Positions 8,080 to 17,768 are shown, numbered from the stretch's first letter. The stretch is 49,654 nt of DNA from Caldifarciminota bacterium (GCA_023129325.1 JAGMCI010000020.1:1-49654), one strand, 5' to 3'. The notes: generated by a model not told the origin, from the letters alone. Translations and numbers: made by a program.

Positions 8080-10290
8080 ATGCACCGAAGGACATTACTT
8101 CTCGCATTTACTTTCGTTGGAATAACATCGGTTATTACTCAAACTCTCTTTATAAGAGAACTTGAACAAATCTTTTATGGAAATGAACTTTGCCTTGGAG
8201 TGATATTTGCTGGATGGCTCTTCTTCTCAGGAATTGGAAGTATCGTAGGTAGAAAAATTAAAAAAAATATCTTCCCTGAACTGCAAAGTTCGCTTTCTAT
8301 TATCCTACCAATTGAATTTTTTCTCGTTCATTCTGTAAAATCTATGCTGAAGGTGGGACCAGGAGAACTGATACCAGTGATTCCTATGATTTCTATTTGT
8401 TTTACAATCCTTATTCCTCTTTCTTTTGTTCTTGGACTGCTTTTTGTTCAAGGCTGTAAGTGGTGGACATCAGAAATAAAAAACCCAGTTAGTGGAGTAA
8501 CAAGGGTTTATATAGTGGATGCCTTGGGAGACATGACTGGCGGATTTATATTTGCTTACCTTTTAATTCACTTATTTTCACTTACGGCTCTCTTTGTAGT
8601 GGGTTTAGTAAACCTTTTTATAGCTCTTTTTGTCACTGTAACTCCTGCCCATAAAAAATGGCTACGGCTTCCTGTTCTTGTGCTTGCTGGATTGAGTCTT
8701 TTGGGATTGAATTCCTCTAAACAAATTGAAGGATTTATTATACGGCGAGCTTACCAGGGTTACGAGATAATAAATCATAAAAGGTCTCTTTATGGGTCTC
8801 TTGTTCTTGTTAAAAGAGGGTCCCTTTACTCGGTTTATCAAAGTGGAATGCTTAGTTTTACTTATCCTACTCCCTTAATTGCTGAAGAAATTGCTCATTT
8901 TCCCTTCCTGGAAGTCAAAGAGCCCAAAAAAGTTCTATTGTTAGGTGGAGGACCTGAACCGTTAAAAGAAATACTTAAATATCCTATCCAGAAAGTAGAA
9001 TGGGTGAAACTTGACCAAAAAGTTGTTGATGTATGCAAGGAAAAAATTGACTTATCCATACTTAATGACCCGAGAGTTAAGATTTCTTGGGAGGATGAAA
9101 GAGGATTTGTAAAAAGATATAAGCCTGCCTCGCCGTCTCCGTCCCGCTTCGCTTGTCGGAGCGGGGCAGGCAGGTTTGACCTCGTAATTATAAATTTAGG
9201 CAACCCTTACAATTCACTCCTTAATAGATTTTATTCTCTTGAGTTTTTTGAAGAACTTAAAAAAATTTTAAACAAAGATGGAGTCGTAGCTCTCTCAATA
9301 AGTTCAAATTTAAATTACCTTTCAGAAGAGTTTAAAGAATACAATGGCACTATATATAAGACACTTAAAAAAGTCTTCCCTCAAATCGCCATAGTGCCGG
9401 GCGAAAACCTCAGACTCTTTGGAACTCAGGAATCAAATTGGCTTACAGAAGACCCAAAAGTCTTGAGCTCAAGAATTAGAGTGCCAACTCGGTATGTAAC
9501 AAAGTATTATATACCGTATGAATTTTATACCCCAAGAATAAATTTTATAAAGGGAATTTTAGATAAATTTACACCTCAATCCTTAAATTCTGATTTTAAA
9601 CCAATATCATATTATTATAATGTTGCTCTTACTGCTTCTTATTTCTCAGGATGGTTTAGGAAGGCCTTCTTGGGAGTATCAAAAATTCCATTTTGGATAA
9701 CATTGATAGTCATTCTTGGAATAGTTCTTGTTCTTGGCTTTATTGTAAGACCACAGGCATTAGGAATAGGGGCGCTTGGGGCTTCAGGGATAGGAGCACA
9801 ACTTTGCCTGATACTGGGTTTTGAGGTTTTGTATGGATATATGTATCATAAAATTGGAATAATAACAGGTATGTTTATGCTTGGACTTTCAATTGGAGCT
9901 ATATCTGTAGAACGAAAAAAGATAAAATTATCAAGCATTGTGGGTGGAGCAATTCTTTATATTTTGATTTTAGGATTTGCAATTAAAGTAGGGGCGTATT
10001 GCAATACGCCCCTACCAGGACTTGAATTTATTTTTTATATATTGCCAATAATAAGTGGAAGCTTAACTGGTGGAGCTTGGGCAGTTGCTAATAAATCATT
10101 GATTAAACAAGGAGAAAGTGCTGAAAGAAGTTCTGGATTGCTTAATGGGATAGACCTTTTTGGAAGCTGTATTAGTTCATTCTTCTTAGCAATTATTTTT
10201 ATACCAATTTACGGACTTTATTCATCCTTACTTTTACTCGGTTCACTAAATTTCATTGCCCTTCTCTTCCTCCTAAAAAATAAATCATAG
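8080..10290 (+). CDS. Membrane-embedded spermidine synthase-like protein
   Basis: The 736-residue protein has about six membrane helices (residues 1-210), a Rossmann-type spermidine synthase-like domain (about 235-470) and a second set of membrane helices (about 525-736). The cytosolic domain keeps the nucleotide-binding loop VLLLGGGPEPLKEIL, an acidic turn (VKLDQKVVDVC), WEDERGF and FDLVIINLGNP. Proteins of this architecture are common and lack proven substrates; true spermidine synthesis is not assured. A 52-bp palindromic element (9123-9174) adds about 17 residues ([17 protein letters not shown]) just before FDLVIINLG, a loop where the family is normally short. A second, perfectly palindromic 28-bp element (9988-10015) encodes VGAYCNTPLP between two C-terminal helices. 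Confidence 0.8.
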   Translation: MHRRTLLLAFTFVGITSVITQTLFIRELEQIFYGNELCLGVIFAGWLFFSGIGSIVGRKIKKNIFPELQSSLSIILPIEFFLVHSVKSMLKVGPGELIPVIPMISICFTILIPLSFVLGLLFVQGCKWWTSEIKNPVSGVTRVYIVDALGDMTGGFIFAYLLIHLFSLTALFVVGLVNLFIALFVTVTPAHKKWLRLPVLVLAGLSLLGLNSSKQIEGFIIRRAYQGYEIINHKRSLYGSLVLVKRGSLYSVYQSGMLSFTYPTPLIAEEIAHFPFLEVKEPKKVLLLGGGPEPLKEILKYPIQKVEWVKLDQKVVDVCKEKIDLSILNDPRVKISWEDERGFVKRYKPASPSPSRFACRSGAGRFDLVIINLGNPYNSLLNRFYSLEFFEELKKILNKDGVVALSISSNLNYLSEEFKEYNGTIYKTLKKVFPQIAIVPGENLRLFGTQESNWLTEDPKVLSSRIRVPTRYVTKYYIPYEFYTPRINFIKGILDKFTPQSLNSDFKPISYYYNVALTASYFSGWFRKAFLGVSKIPFWITLIVILGIVLVLGFIVRPQALGIGALGASGIGAQLCLILGFEVLYGYMYHKIGIITGMFMLGLSIGAISVERKKIKLSSIVGGAILYILILGFAIKVGAYCNTPLPGLEFIFYILPIISGSLTGGAWAVANKSLIKQGESAERSSGLLNGIDLFGSCISSFFLAIIFIPIYGLYSSLLLLGSLNFIALLFLLKNKS
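9123..9174. repeat. Palindromic element, family A, copy 1 (in-frame in a gene)
   Basis: This 52-bp element has outer arms GCCTGCCT/AGGCAGG and an inner hairpin CCCGCT…AGCGGG. It differs from the copy inside mnmG (23986-24037) at a single base and shares the exact 27-nt core with the copy in ftsZ (45367-45418). Here it is read on the plus strand as [17 protein letters not shown]. Confidence 0.92.
9988..10015. repeat. Perfect 28-bp palindrome, family C, copy 1 (in-frame)
   Basis: Arms GTAGGGGCGTATTG and its exact reverse complement meet with no loop. A second copy with one mismatch lies in ftsA (46978-47005). Related intergenic hairpins (GTAGGGGCAA type) occur near 17891 and 38795. Confidence 0.9.
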
Positions 10291-10498
10291 ATTTCTTGTT
10301 CCAAAACACTCTCATCCAATATCCTGTAGCTAAACTCCTGTTCCAATGAAATTAGGGCTTCAGGGTTCGCTTTCTCAAGTTGTGCTATCAGGAATTCCCC
10401 TCTAAGAATGATTTAGAAAGACGAAGAACCCATAAAGACGGCTTTTTGAACTTAAAACTTACTTATACTACTTTCTCTTCTATGCTTAATTTAGCTTC
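10291..10498. other. Convergent intergenic spacer
   Basis: This 208-nt gap lies between the ends of two convergent genes. I see no convincing gene, RNA fold or strong intrinsic terminator in it. Confidence 0.5.
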
Positions 10499-12868
10499 TT
10501 AATGTAAAAGTATTAATTTATTAATCGCTTTGAAATCACCAGACTCAAGTCGATAAAAATAGATACCAGATGAGAGCTTCTTGCCATTTGTATCAGTCCC
10601 ATCCCAATTCACTGTATAGTGACCTGGTTTCTGCGTATCGTTTACTAATAGCTTCGCCAATCTACCTGTAATATCATAAATCTTCAGAGATACTCTACTA
10701 ACAACTGGCAACTGATAACTAATAACTGTCTTTTGGCTAAATGGATTAGGTTGATTCTGGTATAGCCTGTAGATGAATTTCTGGCTTCCTTCTTCCACAC
10801 CCACAAGATAAAAGTTTATATCTGGAGTTGTGTCAGGTGCCGTAACTGATACCAGGTCAGCAGAACTTGAATCCGGCTTGTTCTCCCACCACTTGGTTGG
10901 ATAACTTTCAGCCTCGGCACGCACTTTATAATCACCAGTCCCAAGTCCAGGAACAACATAGTCTCCAGTCTCATCTGTAGAACTTGGAATCTGAACAGGT
11001 ATCCAGCCATAATATGGACCACCATCACCGAAAGCAGTTACTTCAGCTCCCTCTATCGGGTCTTTAGGCTGGTCAGATACTTTCCCGGCAATTGCACCAC
11101 CGGCACCAAGAATAAAATCTATCCCGATAACCACCGAATCTGGTGCATAAACATATACTGAATCAGCAGTCGCCAAGGTATGCTTATCATCATAGAACTC
11201 AAAAGCATGAATTATGTCAGTGAATGACGAATAAACCATATCTCCCCATGGGACAGCGCATACTTTATACCACCCAGTAGGTAGTCCACCAATTGAATAG
11301 GCACCATCTAAGCCCGATTGTATAAATGTTACCACCTCACCTGTATTTGACCGAATAGCAGCCACTGCTACCCGTGGTAATGGAACTACACCATCCTTTT
11401 TCGCTGCCTCATACACAGTTCCCTCAATCCTACCGCCCAAAGAAAGAGAGAAATCAACATAAGTCGTTCCCTTAACACTGACTGAAACCAGATTAGCAGC
11501 ATCCCAGCTGGTTTGGTTATCATAATATTCGTCAATAAACCCTTCTCTATTAGCAGTGCGTACTTTATAGTCACCCGGTAGTAATCCAATTCCATATTGA
11601 CCTTCAACAGGCCACCATTCTGCTGATGTATATGCTGCTGGTTCCAGGGGATTACTTGCACTATTGTCATAAATATAAACTCCTATACCTGGGAGTGAGT
11701 CTCCACTTCCATCAGTCACCATACCTACGATAAATCCACCAGTTATGAGCTCAAAGTTAACCTCTTTTATAGTATCACCAGGCACCGTTATATCAATATA
11801 ATCCGCAGTCCTGATATTATATTTACCACTGTGCCACTGACTAACATATTGCCCTGCATCAAAAGTCCGCACCCTGTAGCCACCTACAAGTCCAGAAGAA
11901 AGCGGTAACCCTGAAAGCATATAGTGACCGAGTGAGTCCGTCCCCCACCAATCAGTTTGAACAAAACCACCATTAACTATGGAGTTTGCCTCTATCATAA
12001 TACCCTCAAGAGGTTCTTTCCCCGGACCTGTCACTGTCCCTGATACACAACCCCCAAGCGTTAAAACAAAGTTAATGTTTTTAGTTGTATCGCCAGAGGT
12101 TGCGGTCACTGTATCAGCAAATACAACATCTGGCTTGTCATCCCACCATTCACCAACATAAGGACTACCCCACTTATGAGCATTAACTTTATAAGGAACA
12201 CCTTCATCCATACTGCCAACTGTGTAAAACCCAAAACTGTCGGTCTCACCCCAGGATATAAAATTCCAATCAGTGTCATAGACATCAACACATATATCTT
12301 TCAAACCACCTTTGCTTTCATCAGTTACTTGACCTGAAATGTAACCAGCAAGTGGTAAATTAAAGTTGATATTCTTGGTCGTATCACCTGCAGTCACCCG
12401 CACCGTATCGGCAGACCAAAAATTGAGCTTGTTATTATACCACCTGTCAATAAATATTGAATCGTTATCGGTTGTCACTTTATAAAGGTCTGTTGGCTCC
12501 TCTGGTAGATTTTTTATCACATAGTAGCCATCCGCATTTGTATAGGAACCGTAACCACAATAATAACTGGTATCATAAGCCCAAACCTGCACTCCTTGCA
12601 AGGGGGACTCGTTATGGACTACTGTTCCAGAAATGTAGCCCCTATCCTCAGGATTGCCTTTTACAGTAAGATTTTTACTTGGTAATTCACGCTCCATTAA
12701 CATTTTATCCCGATACTTTGCCAACATCTGTCGTTGGTAAGCAAGTTTACCCTTACCAGAAGAATAAGAAGTCCCACACCAACAATCACTGCTGCCACAA
12801 CTACCAACCAAAACATAAACTATTGCTAAAAGCCCTAAACCCTCAGCTATATATAATAACTTCTTCAT
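10499..12868 (-). CDS. Exported carboxypeptidase-regulatory-like repeat protein with FlgD-like C-terminal domain
   Basis: The 789-residue protein starts after a strong Shine-Dalgarno (GGGGGTG) at ATG 12868. A hydrophobic N-terminus ends in LVGSC, which fits a lipobox, so it may be a lipoprotein. About six repeats of 90-105 residues follow (starting near 79, 175, 272, 375, 475 and 590), each with G-x-I-x-G-x-V, a YxxxxLPxGxYKVRA-like segment and a VxVTxGDTTKNINF-like end. They resemble carboxypeptidase regulatory (transthyretin-like) beta domains. Residues about 700-789 carry QNQPNPFSQKTVISYQ, LKIYDITGRL and SSGIYFYRLESG, the FlgD-like/type IX-style C-terminal domain also seen in the genes at 15739, 19587 and 43520. 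It is probably displayed at the cell surface. Confidence 0.8.
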   Translation of the reverse strand: MKKLLYIAEGLGLLAIVYVLVGSCGSSDCWCGTSYSSGKGKLAYQRQMLAKYRDKMLMERELPSKNLTVKGNPEDRGYISGTVVHNESPLQGVQVWAYDTSYYCGYGSYTNADGYYVIKNLPEEPTDLYKVTTDNDSIFIDRWYNNKLNFWSADTVRVTAGDTTKNINFNLPLAGYISGQVTDESKGGLKDICVDVYDTDWNFISWGETDSFGFYTVGSMDEGVPYKVNAHKWGSPYVGEWWDDKPDVVFADTVTATSGDTTKNINFVLTLGGCVSGTVTGPGKEPLEGIMIEANSIVNGGFVQTDWWGTDSLGHYMLSGLPLSSGLVGGYRVRTFDAGQYVSQWHSGKYNIRTADYIDITVPGDTIKEVNFELITGGFIVGMVTDGSGDSLPGIGVYIYDNSASNPLEPAAYTSAEWWPVEGQYGIGLLPGDYKVRTANREGFIDEYYDNQTSWDAANLVSVSVKGTTYVDFSLSLGGRIEGTVYEAAKKDGVVPLPRVAVAAIRSNTGEVVTFIQSGLDGAYSIGGLPTGWYKVCAVPWGDMVYSSFTDIIHAFEFYDDKHTLATADSVYVYAPDSVVIGIDFILGAGGAIAGKVSDQPKDPIEGAEVTAFGDGGPYYGWIPVQIPSSTDETGDYVVPGLGTGDYKVRAEAESYPTKWWENKPDSSSADLVSVTAPDTTPDINFYLVGVEEGSQKFIYRLYQNQPNPFSQKTVISYQLPVVSRVSLKIYDITGRLAKLLVNDTQKPGHYTVNWDGTDTNGKKLSSGIYFYRLESGDFKAINKLILLH

Positions 12869-12883
12869 CTTACACCCCCTTTA

Positions 12884-13040
12884 GCCACTGATTCCACAGA
12901 TAAATATCAGCACACAGATTCTCACAGACAGAACGGATTTACACTGTGATAATCCGTCAGCTGACGGATTAAATCTGTGTATACCTGCCTGACGGCAAGG
13001 CAGGTCTGTGTGCCCAAAATCCGTGTAATCCATAGCTTAA
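12884..13040. repeat. Leader/intergenic region built of degenerate repeats
   Basis: The region holds CACAGA/TCTGTG phrases, the palindrome ATCCGTCAGCTGACGGAT (about 12952-12969) and a hairpin with arms ACCTGCCT/AGGCAGGT (about 12984-13004) related to family A ends. If the promoter at 13048-13075 is used, all of this lies in a roughly 170-nt 5' leader of the downstream exported protein. Confidence 0.6.
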
Positions 13041-13047
13041 TTTTTTT

Positions 13048-13075
13048 AACATACACCAAAAAAGTAAAATGTCAA
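13048..13075 (-). promoter_or_regulatory. Promoter for the repeat-protein gene
   Basis: TTGACA (13070-13075), a 16-nt spacer and TATGTT (13048-13053) read leftward. The gene has a conventional Shine-Dalgarno site and a long leader, in contrast to the near-leaderless promoters elsewhere in the window. Confidence 0.6.
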
Positions 13076-13093
13076 GAAAAAAATAAAAAAAAT

Positions 13094-13882
13094 TTAAGTG
13101 TGTTGCTCGTGCTTGATAGTCAACCAAATCATAGCCACACCTAAAATCACAAGTCCCACAGAAAGAGCCTGCCACAAATTAAACCATTCAGCTAAATACG
13201 GGATTAGCTCATGATATTTGAAGAATTCAATAATAAACCGCCAAAGCCCATAAAGAATAAGAAAAGAGAAGAAAAGTAACCCCCGTAACTTAAGTTTAAT
13301 CTTTCTCTCTATAGCCAGTAAGATAAAAAAACTTATAAGTCCAGCGAGTGAGGAATAAAGTTGAGTTGGATGGATTTTCACTTGCCCACCATATACCATA
13401 CTGGCATACGAGTCAGACGGAAAAACAACACCCCAGGGAACTTGTGTTGGTTTTCCAAAACAGCAGCCCCTTAAAAAACAGCCCATCCGCCCAAAGAAGA
13501 ACCCAAGTGCAATTCCAGGGGCAAGAATATCCAGCGTCACTCTTACAGGAAGTTTTCTTATTTTATGACACCAAAATCCACAAATGAAAGCAAATAGGAG
13601 TCCCCCATACCAGCTCAGCCCTCCACGTCGTATACTAAAAATATCGCGAGGATTTTGTAAAAAAAGATTGAGATGCTCAAAGACACAAAGCAACCTGGCA
13701 CCCACAAAACCTGCGATAATGACGAGAACTACAAAGTGTAATACTGCCCTTACCCTTTTGGGAGGTATCTTATATTTCTTTGCCCTGATGATAGCAACAA
13801 GAATGGCTGATATAAAGGCAATAACAATCATTGTCCCCCATGGGTTCATTTTAAAAGGACCGAGCAGAAAAATAGGATGCAT
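13094..13882 (-). CDS. lgt: Prolipoprotein diacylglyceryl transferase
   Basis: Lgt transfers diacylglycerol from phosphatidylglycerol to the lipobox cysteine of prolipoproteins in the inner membrane. The 262-residue protein has seven or so membrane helices and the family motifs RRGGLSWYGG, GRMGCFLRGCCFGKPT (the Lgt signature with its essential arginine and glycine) and HPTQLYSS. Substrates in this window include the SPOR, LptC-like and BamD-like lipoproteins. It follows the methyltransferase/MTHFR gene by 61 nt in the same direction. That gap contains a short repeat phrase (AATTGGGGACGGACTACT) shared with the region near 26610. No clear promoter or Shine-Dalgarno was found directly before ATG 13882. 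Confidence 0.95.
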   Translation of the reverse strand: MHPIFLLGPFKMNPWGTMIVIAFISAILVAIIRAKKYKIPPKRVRAVLHFVVLVIIAGFVGARLLCVFEHLNLFLQNPRDIFSIRRGGLSWYGGLLFAFICGFWCHKIRKLPVRVTLDILAPGIALGFFFGRMGCFLRGCCFGKPTQVPWGVVFPSDSYASMVYGGQVKIHPTQLYSSLAGLISFFILLAIERKIKLKLRGLLFFSFLILYGLWRFIIEFFKYHELIPYLAEWFNLWQALSVGLVILGVAMIWLTIKHEQHT

Positions 13883-13943
13883 AATAAATTGGGGACGGAC
13901 TACTATTTTTATGTCACATTCCCCATTAACTCATACAATCTTA

Positions 13944-15734
13944 TTATAATATTATACTCTCAACAAATTCATATTTGCCAAAGGGTGGCATTATGCAGAC
14001 ACCGTGACAAATTTGCTTCATCTCACTGAGAAGCTCGCGGGCAATTTTTAGACCTTCGTCTTTTGTCCCTTTTCGCATCCTTTGCATTATACTATCAGGA
14101 ATAGTAATTCCTGGTACCTCATTACGAATAAATTCAGCATGCCTTGAGGATGCAAGTGGAAGAAGTCCTGTTATCACAGGAATGTTGAGAGAAGATACTT
14201 TATCCATAAAATTCTTTAATTCTTTTATATCAAAGACAGGCTGTGTTTGAATAAAGCCAATTCCCCCATGGTGAGTCACTTTAATTATTTTCCCCCTAAC
14301 TCTTTCTGGTTCACTTAAGCTTGCAGCTACACCTACAAAAAAAGAGGTTGCCTCATCTATTGGGTTGCCAAGCCAATCCACGCCATTATTTAAAGAATTT
14401 ATCATTTTTACTAACCCTTCTGATGTAATTTCAAATACTGCTGTTGCAAATGGATAATCTCCTACGCTCGGTGGGTCGCCAGTTAAAGCGAGAATATTTT
14501 TAATGCCGAGTGCATAAACCCCGATTAAATCAGATTGAATGGCAAGTAAATTACGGTCCCGACAGGTGCAGTGAAGGATTACATCAATATCAACTTTATT
14601 GCGTATTATATGAGCTAATGGAATTGGGCTCATCCTGAGCCTTGCCATTGGATTATCTGATATATTTACACAATCACCACCCATAGACTTAAAGTTTTTA
14701 GCCGCGAGAAGCTCATGCTCAAAATTTGTCCCCCTTGGTGGGTCAAGTTCAAGACTTAAGACAAACTTATTTTTAAGTTTTGATTGAAGCGGACTTTCTG
14801 GAACCTTAACCTTCTTGGGGGCTGGTTTTTCTTCAACCCTTATTTGGACAATTTTTCTTGGCTTAGGCTCTTTTCCTTTTACAGTCCTTGCTACAGCTTT
14901 TATATGTTCTGGCGTAGAGCCACAACATCCTCCTATTATTGAGACTCCTGCTGATAAATATTTTTTTGCGTATTCTGCAAAATAAGAAGGACTTGCAGAA
15001 TACAGAAATTTACCCTGTGAAAAACTGGCTAACCCTGCATTTGGCTGAGCTGAAAGAACCGCATCAGTTACATGTCCCATTCTTCGGATAGCTTCATATA
15101 CAGTTTGTGGACCTGTGCTACAATTTACACCCATTATCTTGACACCAATTTTATTAAGTTCCAGTGCAGCTTGGACCGGGTCAACACCTAAAATTGTTTT
15201 ACCATCACGGGCAAATGATAATTGACATATTACAGGAAGGTCGCATACTTCACGAGCGGCTAAAAATCCCTGTATAAGTTCATCAAGAGATGACATTGTC
15301 TCAAGAATGATAATATTAACTCCCCCATCTGCTAAAACCTCAACTTGTTCCTTGAAGAACTTATGAATATCCGCTAAATCAAGATGCTCGGTTGATTCAA
15401 GTGGCCTTGTAATTGGTCCCACAGCACCGGCTACAAACTTATCACAAGCAATTTCTCTTGCAATCTTGGCTCCATTATAATTAATCTCTTTTGTCTTCTT
15501 GCCAAGGTCATAATATTTTGAAAGAATGTGTCTATTGGCACCAAATGTATTTGTCTCAATAAGGTCGGCACCAGCTGAGATATAAGCTTTATGTATTTCC
15601 TTTACAAGTTCAGGATTAGATAAATTAAGCTCATCATAACAATGACCTTTTGGGACTCCTTTCTCGTAAAGCATAGTCCCCATTGCGCCATCAGCAACAA
15701 TTACTCCCTCTTTTATTCTTTCTAAAAAATCCAT
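13944..15734 (-). CDS. Bifunctional homocysteine S-methyltransferase / methylenetetrahydrofolate reductase
   Basis: The N-terminal half (residues about 1-290) is a homocysteine methyltransferase barrel: VADGAMGTMLYEKG, ETNTFGANRH, the zinc-ligand cysteine in GVNCSTGP and the paired cysteines in IGGCCGSTPEHI. After a lysine/proline-rich linker (about 290-310), residues about 315-590 match methylenetetrahydrofolate reductase: SLELDPPRG, HCTCRDRN, ALTGDPPSVGDYPFATAVF, FIQTQPVFD and GLLPL. The fusion resembles Bacillus YitJ and would couple methyl-folate formation to methionine synthesis or methylation of related thiols. It starts 4 nt after the stop of the clostripain-type gene, so it is in that operon, although no functional link is obvious. 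Confidence 0.93.
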   Translation of the reverse strand: MDFLERIKEGVIVADGAMGTMLYEKGVPKGHCYDELNLSNPELVKEIHKAYISAGADLIETNTFGANRHILSKYYDLGKKTKEINYNGAKIAREIACDKFVAGAVGPITRPLESTEHLDLADIHKFFKEQVEVLADGGVNIIILETMSSLDELIQGFLAAREVCDLPVICQLSFARDGKTILGVDPVQAALELNKIGVKIMGVNCSTGPQTVYEAIRRMGHVTDAVLSAQPNAGLASFSQGKFLYSASPSYFAEYAKKYLSAGVSIIGGCCGSTPEHIKAVARTVKGKEPKPRKIVQIRVEEKPAPKKVKVPESPLQSKLKNKFVLSLELDPPRGTNFEHELLAAKNFKSMGGDCVNISDNPMARLRMSPIPLAHIIRNKVDIDVILHCTCRDRNLLAIQSDLIGVYALGIKNILALTGDPPSVGDYPFATAVFEITSEGLVKMINSLNNGVDWLGNPIDEATSFFVGVAASLSEPERVRGKIIKVTHHGGIGFIQTQPVFDIKELKNFMDKVSSLNIPVITGLLPLASSRHAEFIRNEVPGITIPDSIMQRMRKGTKDEGLKIARELLSEMKQICHGVCIMPPFGKYEFVESIIL

Positions 15735-15738
15735 ATTT

Positions 15739-17664
15739 TTAACGCACTATAATCATCTTTTTTGATGATGTAAAATTATCTATCTGGAGTCTGTAAAAAT
15801 AAATACCTGCTGGAACCTTATTTCCTTTATCATCTTTCCCGTCCCAAGTAATTTGGTTAAATGGTCGATTGGTTAAATGGTTAAATTGTCGGATAAGTCT
15901 GCCAGAGAGGTCATAAATACACAACACTGCGTGTTGTCCGTTATTGGTCATTGGTAATTGGTCATTAATGACTAATGATGAATAACTAATGACTGTCTTT
16001 TGGCTAAATGGATTTGGCTTATTCTGAAATAATCTGACTTCTGATTTCTGACTTCTAATTTCTGTCCTTTCTTCCACTCCAATAGTATTTTTTACAATCA
16101 TATTAAAACTAATAGAATTCATATAATAGCCTGGCTCTGCCTCTACATCAAGAATAAAAGTAATTCTGTGACCATTTGGTGTGCTATTTGAAATATCAAA
16201 TGTAAAAGGAGAAAATGATTGAGTTGTCCCTTCTGATGGAATATTAGGATAAAAAACGGTATCAGGAGTGATATTGCTTACATATGGGTCTGAAGTAAAG
16301 AGAGCACCCTGCACTTGGGTTGCCGTAATACCGCTACTATTTCGTAAAGTTATATAAAAATTCTCTTTAGTTCCAACTTCTATTGTATCACCACCACTAT
16401 GAGAGTCAAAACCTAAAATAAGTTCATCTGTTGGCAAAGAAGTAGCTCCATTAATAAATGCCCACCAAGGATTTTGTCTGGCAAATACTAAATCTTTATA
16501 GAGTGGATATATATACATATCCAGAGGAAAATAAATAGATAGTCCATAGGACTCATCAAGAGTATTCGGGAAAGGAGGAAAAGAATCATAAGGAGCTGTA
16601 TAATGCCCTTCATAGAGTAAAAAATAGTTAAATTCATCTTTTAAAGTCTTTGCCACACTATCAAGTGAGGCATTTATATTTCTTTTATCAATTTCATCTG
16701 CAAATGAATATAAATCTACATAATCTATAAAGTAATAATACTGACAGCTATCTCTGGCATCTAAAATATCTGAATTACTCACTCCACCTGACTTTATAAG
16801 CTCTCTAACAAAGTCATCAAATTTAACCATTAATCTATTAAAATCTGGATTAAGGTCAATAGCCGACTGGGTTGCACTACAATAATAACTATGCTGTGAG
16901 CCTCCTGGCAGATAAGAATCAATATACTTTTCAGCAATAGCTGAACCAAAAGCCTGTGGAGTCGCATCAGGATGCGAGTTGAGCCAATTTAATATATCAG
17001 TATAAGGATAGCCAAGACCAGACTCTATATGTTCAGAATGAACTGTCACATCTACATAGTCTTTGGCTACATAATCTACTTCTATCATCCCCATCAAACA
17101 GGCATCATAAGCTATTAGGTCAAGATTTTTACCAAGAGAATCTCTAATATCCCAGAGAGCCCTGCCAAACTCGCCACTCACAATACCAATTACATCGTTG
17201 TCTGTCTCATCATAGCAAATAGATTTTAATGTAATATCCTTCTTATAAAAACCATCTCCATGGTCCCAGAGTATAAGGGCATAATGCTCGGCTGGATAAT
17301 TGTCTGCTCCCCATGTTACAAAATCAACAAGCGTATTTCTATTACCCATATTTTGTTCAGCCATATCTTCAATAAGCTCGGAATGGATAATGAGAGGGTC
17401 AGAATCTGGTGTTACACGATATCTTCTTGTATTAGTCCAATTTCCATTAGAAGTATCATAACCTGGACATCTGTCAAACTGGACAATCACATTATAAAGG
17501 GATGTATCAACTCCAAATTCCATCTCATTCATATCCATAATCCCACACTCCTCCAAATTATTATCTCCATCCAAATACACAAGTATGGTCCAGTCCGCCT
17601 CAGGCGGATTAGCATAAATACTAATAGCAATAAACAAAAACCCAATTACTAATAACTTTCTCAT
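15739..17664 (-). CDS. Secreted clostripain-type (C11) cysteine protease with FlgD-like C-terminal domain
   Basis: A signal peptide (MRKLLVIGFLFIAISIYA) precedes the peptidase: WTILVYLDGDNNLEE near residue 25, the likely catalytic histidine in LILWDHGDG and cysteine in IAYDACLMGM. The family cleaves after basic residues. Residues about 545-641 form a FlgD-like/type IX-style sorting domain (NKPNPFSQKTVISY, IYDLSGRLI, VPAGIYFYRL). Repeat DNA is translated at several points: a 15-bp palindrome (17594-17608) directly after the signal peptide gives PPEAD; an AGAAGTC microsatellite (16033-16064) gives EIRSQKSEVR; TTGGTCAT/TTGGTTAA-type repeats at about 15945-15996 and 15849-15890 lie inside the sorting domain. 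A strong Shine-Dalgarno (GGAGGGGAG) fixes ATG 17664. Confidence 0.88.
   Translation of the reverse strand: MRKLLVIGFLFIAISIYANPPEADWTILVYLDGDNNLEECGIMDMNEMEFGVDTSLYNVIVQFDRCPGYDTSNGNWTNTRRYRVTPDSDPLIIHSELIEDMAEQNMGNRNTLVDFVTWGADNYPAEHYALILWDHGDGFYKKDITLKSICYDETDNDVIGIVSGEFGRALWDIRDSLGKNLDLIAYDACLMGMIEVDYVAKDYVDVTVHSEHIESGLGYPYTDILNWLNSHPDATPQAFGSAIAEKYIDSYLPGGSQHSYYCSATQSAIDLNPDFNRLMVKFDDFVRELIKSGGVSNSDILDARDSCQYYYFIDYVDLYSFADEIDKRNINASLDSVAKTLKDEFNYFLLYEGHYTAPYDSFPPFPNTLDESYGLSIYFPLDMYIYPLYKDLVFARQNPWWAFINGATSLPTDELILGFDSHSGGDTIEVGTKENFYITLRNSSGITATQVQGALFTSDPYVSNITPDTVFYPNIPSEGTTQSFSPFTFDISNSTPNGHRITFILDVEAEPGYYMNSISFNMIVKNTIGVEERTEIRSQKSEVRLFQNKPNPFSQKTVISYSSLVINDQLPMTNNGQHAVLCIYDLSGRLIRQFNHLTNRPFNQITWDGKDDKGNKVPAGIYFYRLQIDNFTSSKKMIIVR
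17594..17608. repeat. 15-bp palindrome TCCGCCT-C-AGGCGGA inside the protease gene
   Basis: Identical to the copies at 2717-2731 and 49630-49644. Here it is translated on the minus strand at residues 19-24, right at the signal-peptide cleavage region. Confidence 0.85.
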
Positions 17665-17666
17665 CT

Positions 17667-17736
17667 CCCCTCCTTCCGATGTTCTTTCTCGACGAAGTAA
17701 AGATTTAGAACATCGTGAATCCCGATTTATCGGGAT
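17667..17736 (-). promoter_or_regulatory. Hairpins next to the ribosome-binding site of the protease gene
   Basis: The leader contains a perfect 9-bp stem (CGATGTTCT/AGAACATCG at 17707-17715 and 17677-17685, loop 21 nt) ending one base from the Shine-Dalgarno sequence (17667-17675). Upstream of it is the palindrome ATCCCGATTTATCGGGAT (17719-17736), also found at 25505-25522. The placement could affect ribosome access; this is an inference from position. Confidence 0.5.
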
Positions 17737-17768
17737 AAAATCTATGGCTCCATTTCTTAAACACCATC

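Noticed and set aside
8080-10290. Frameshift or assembly error at the odd GC-rich segment near 9123-9174
   Set aside because: The frame is intact on both sides, and the same sequence occurs, in frame, in two other genes.
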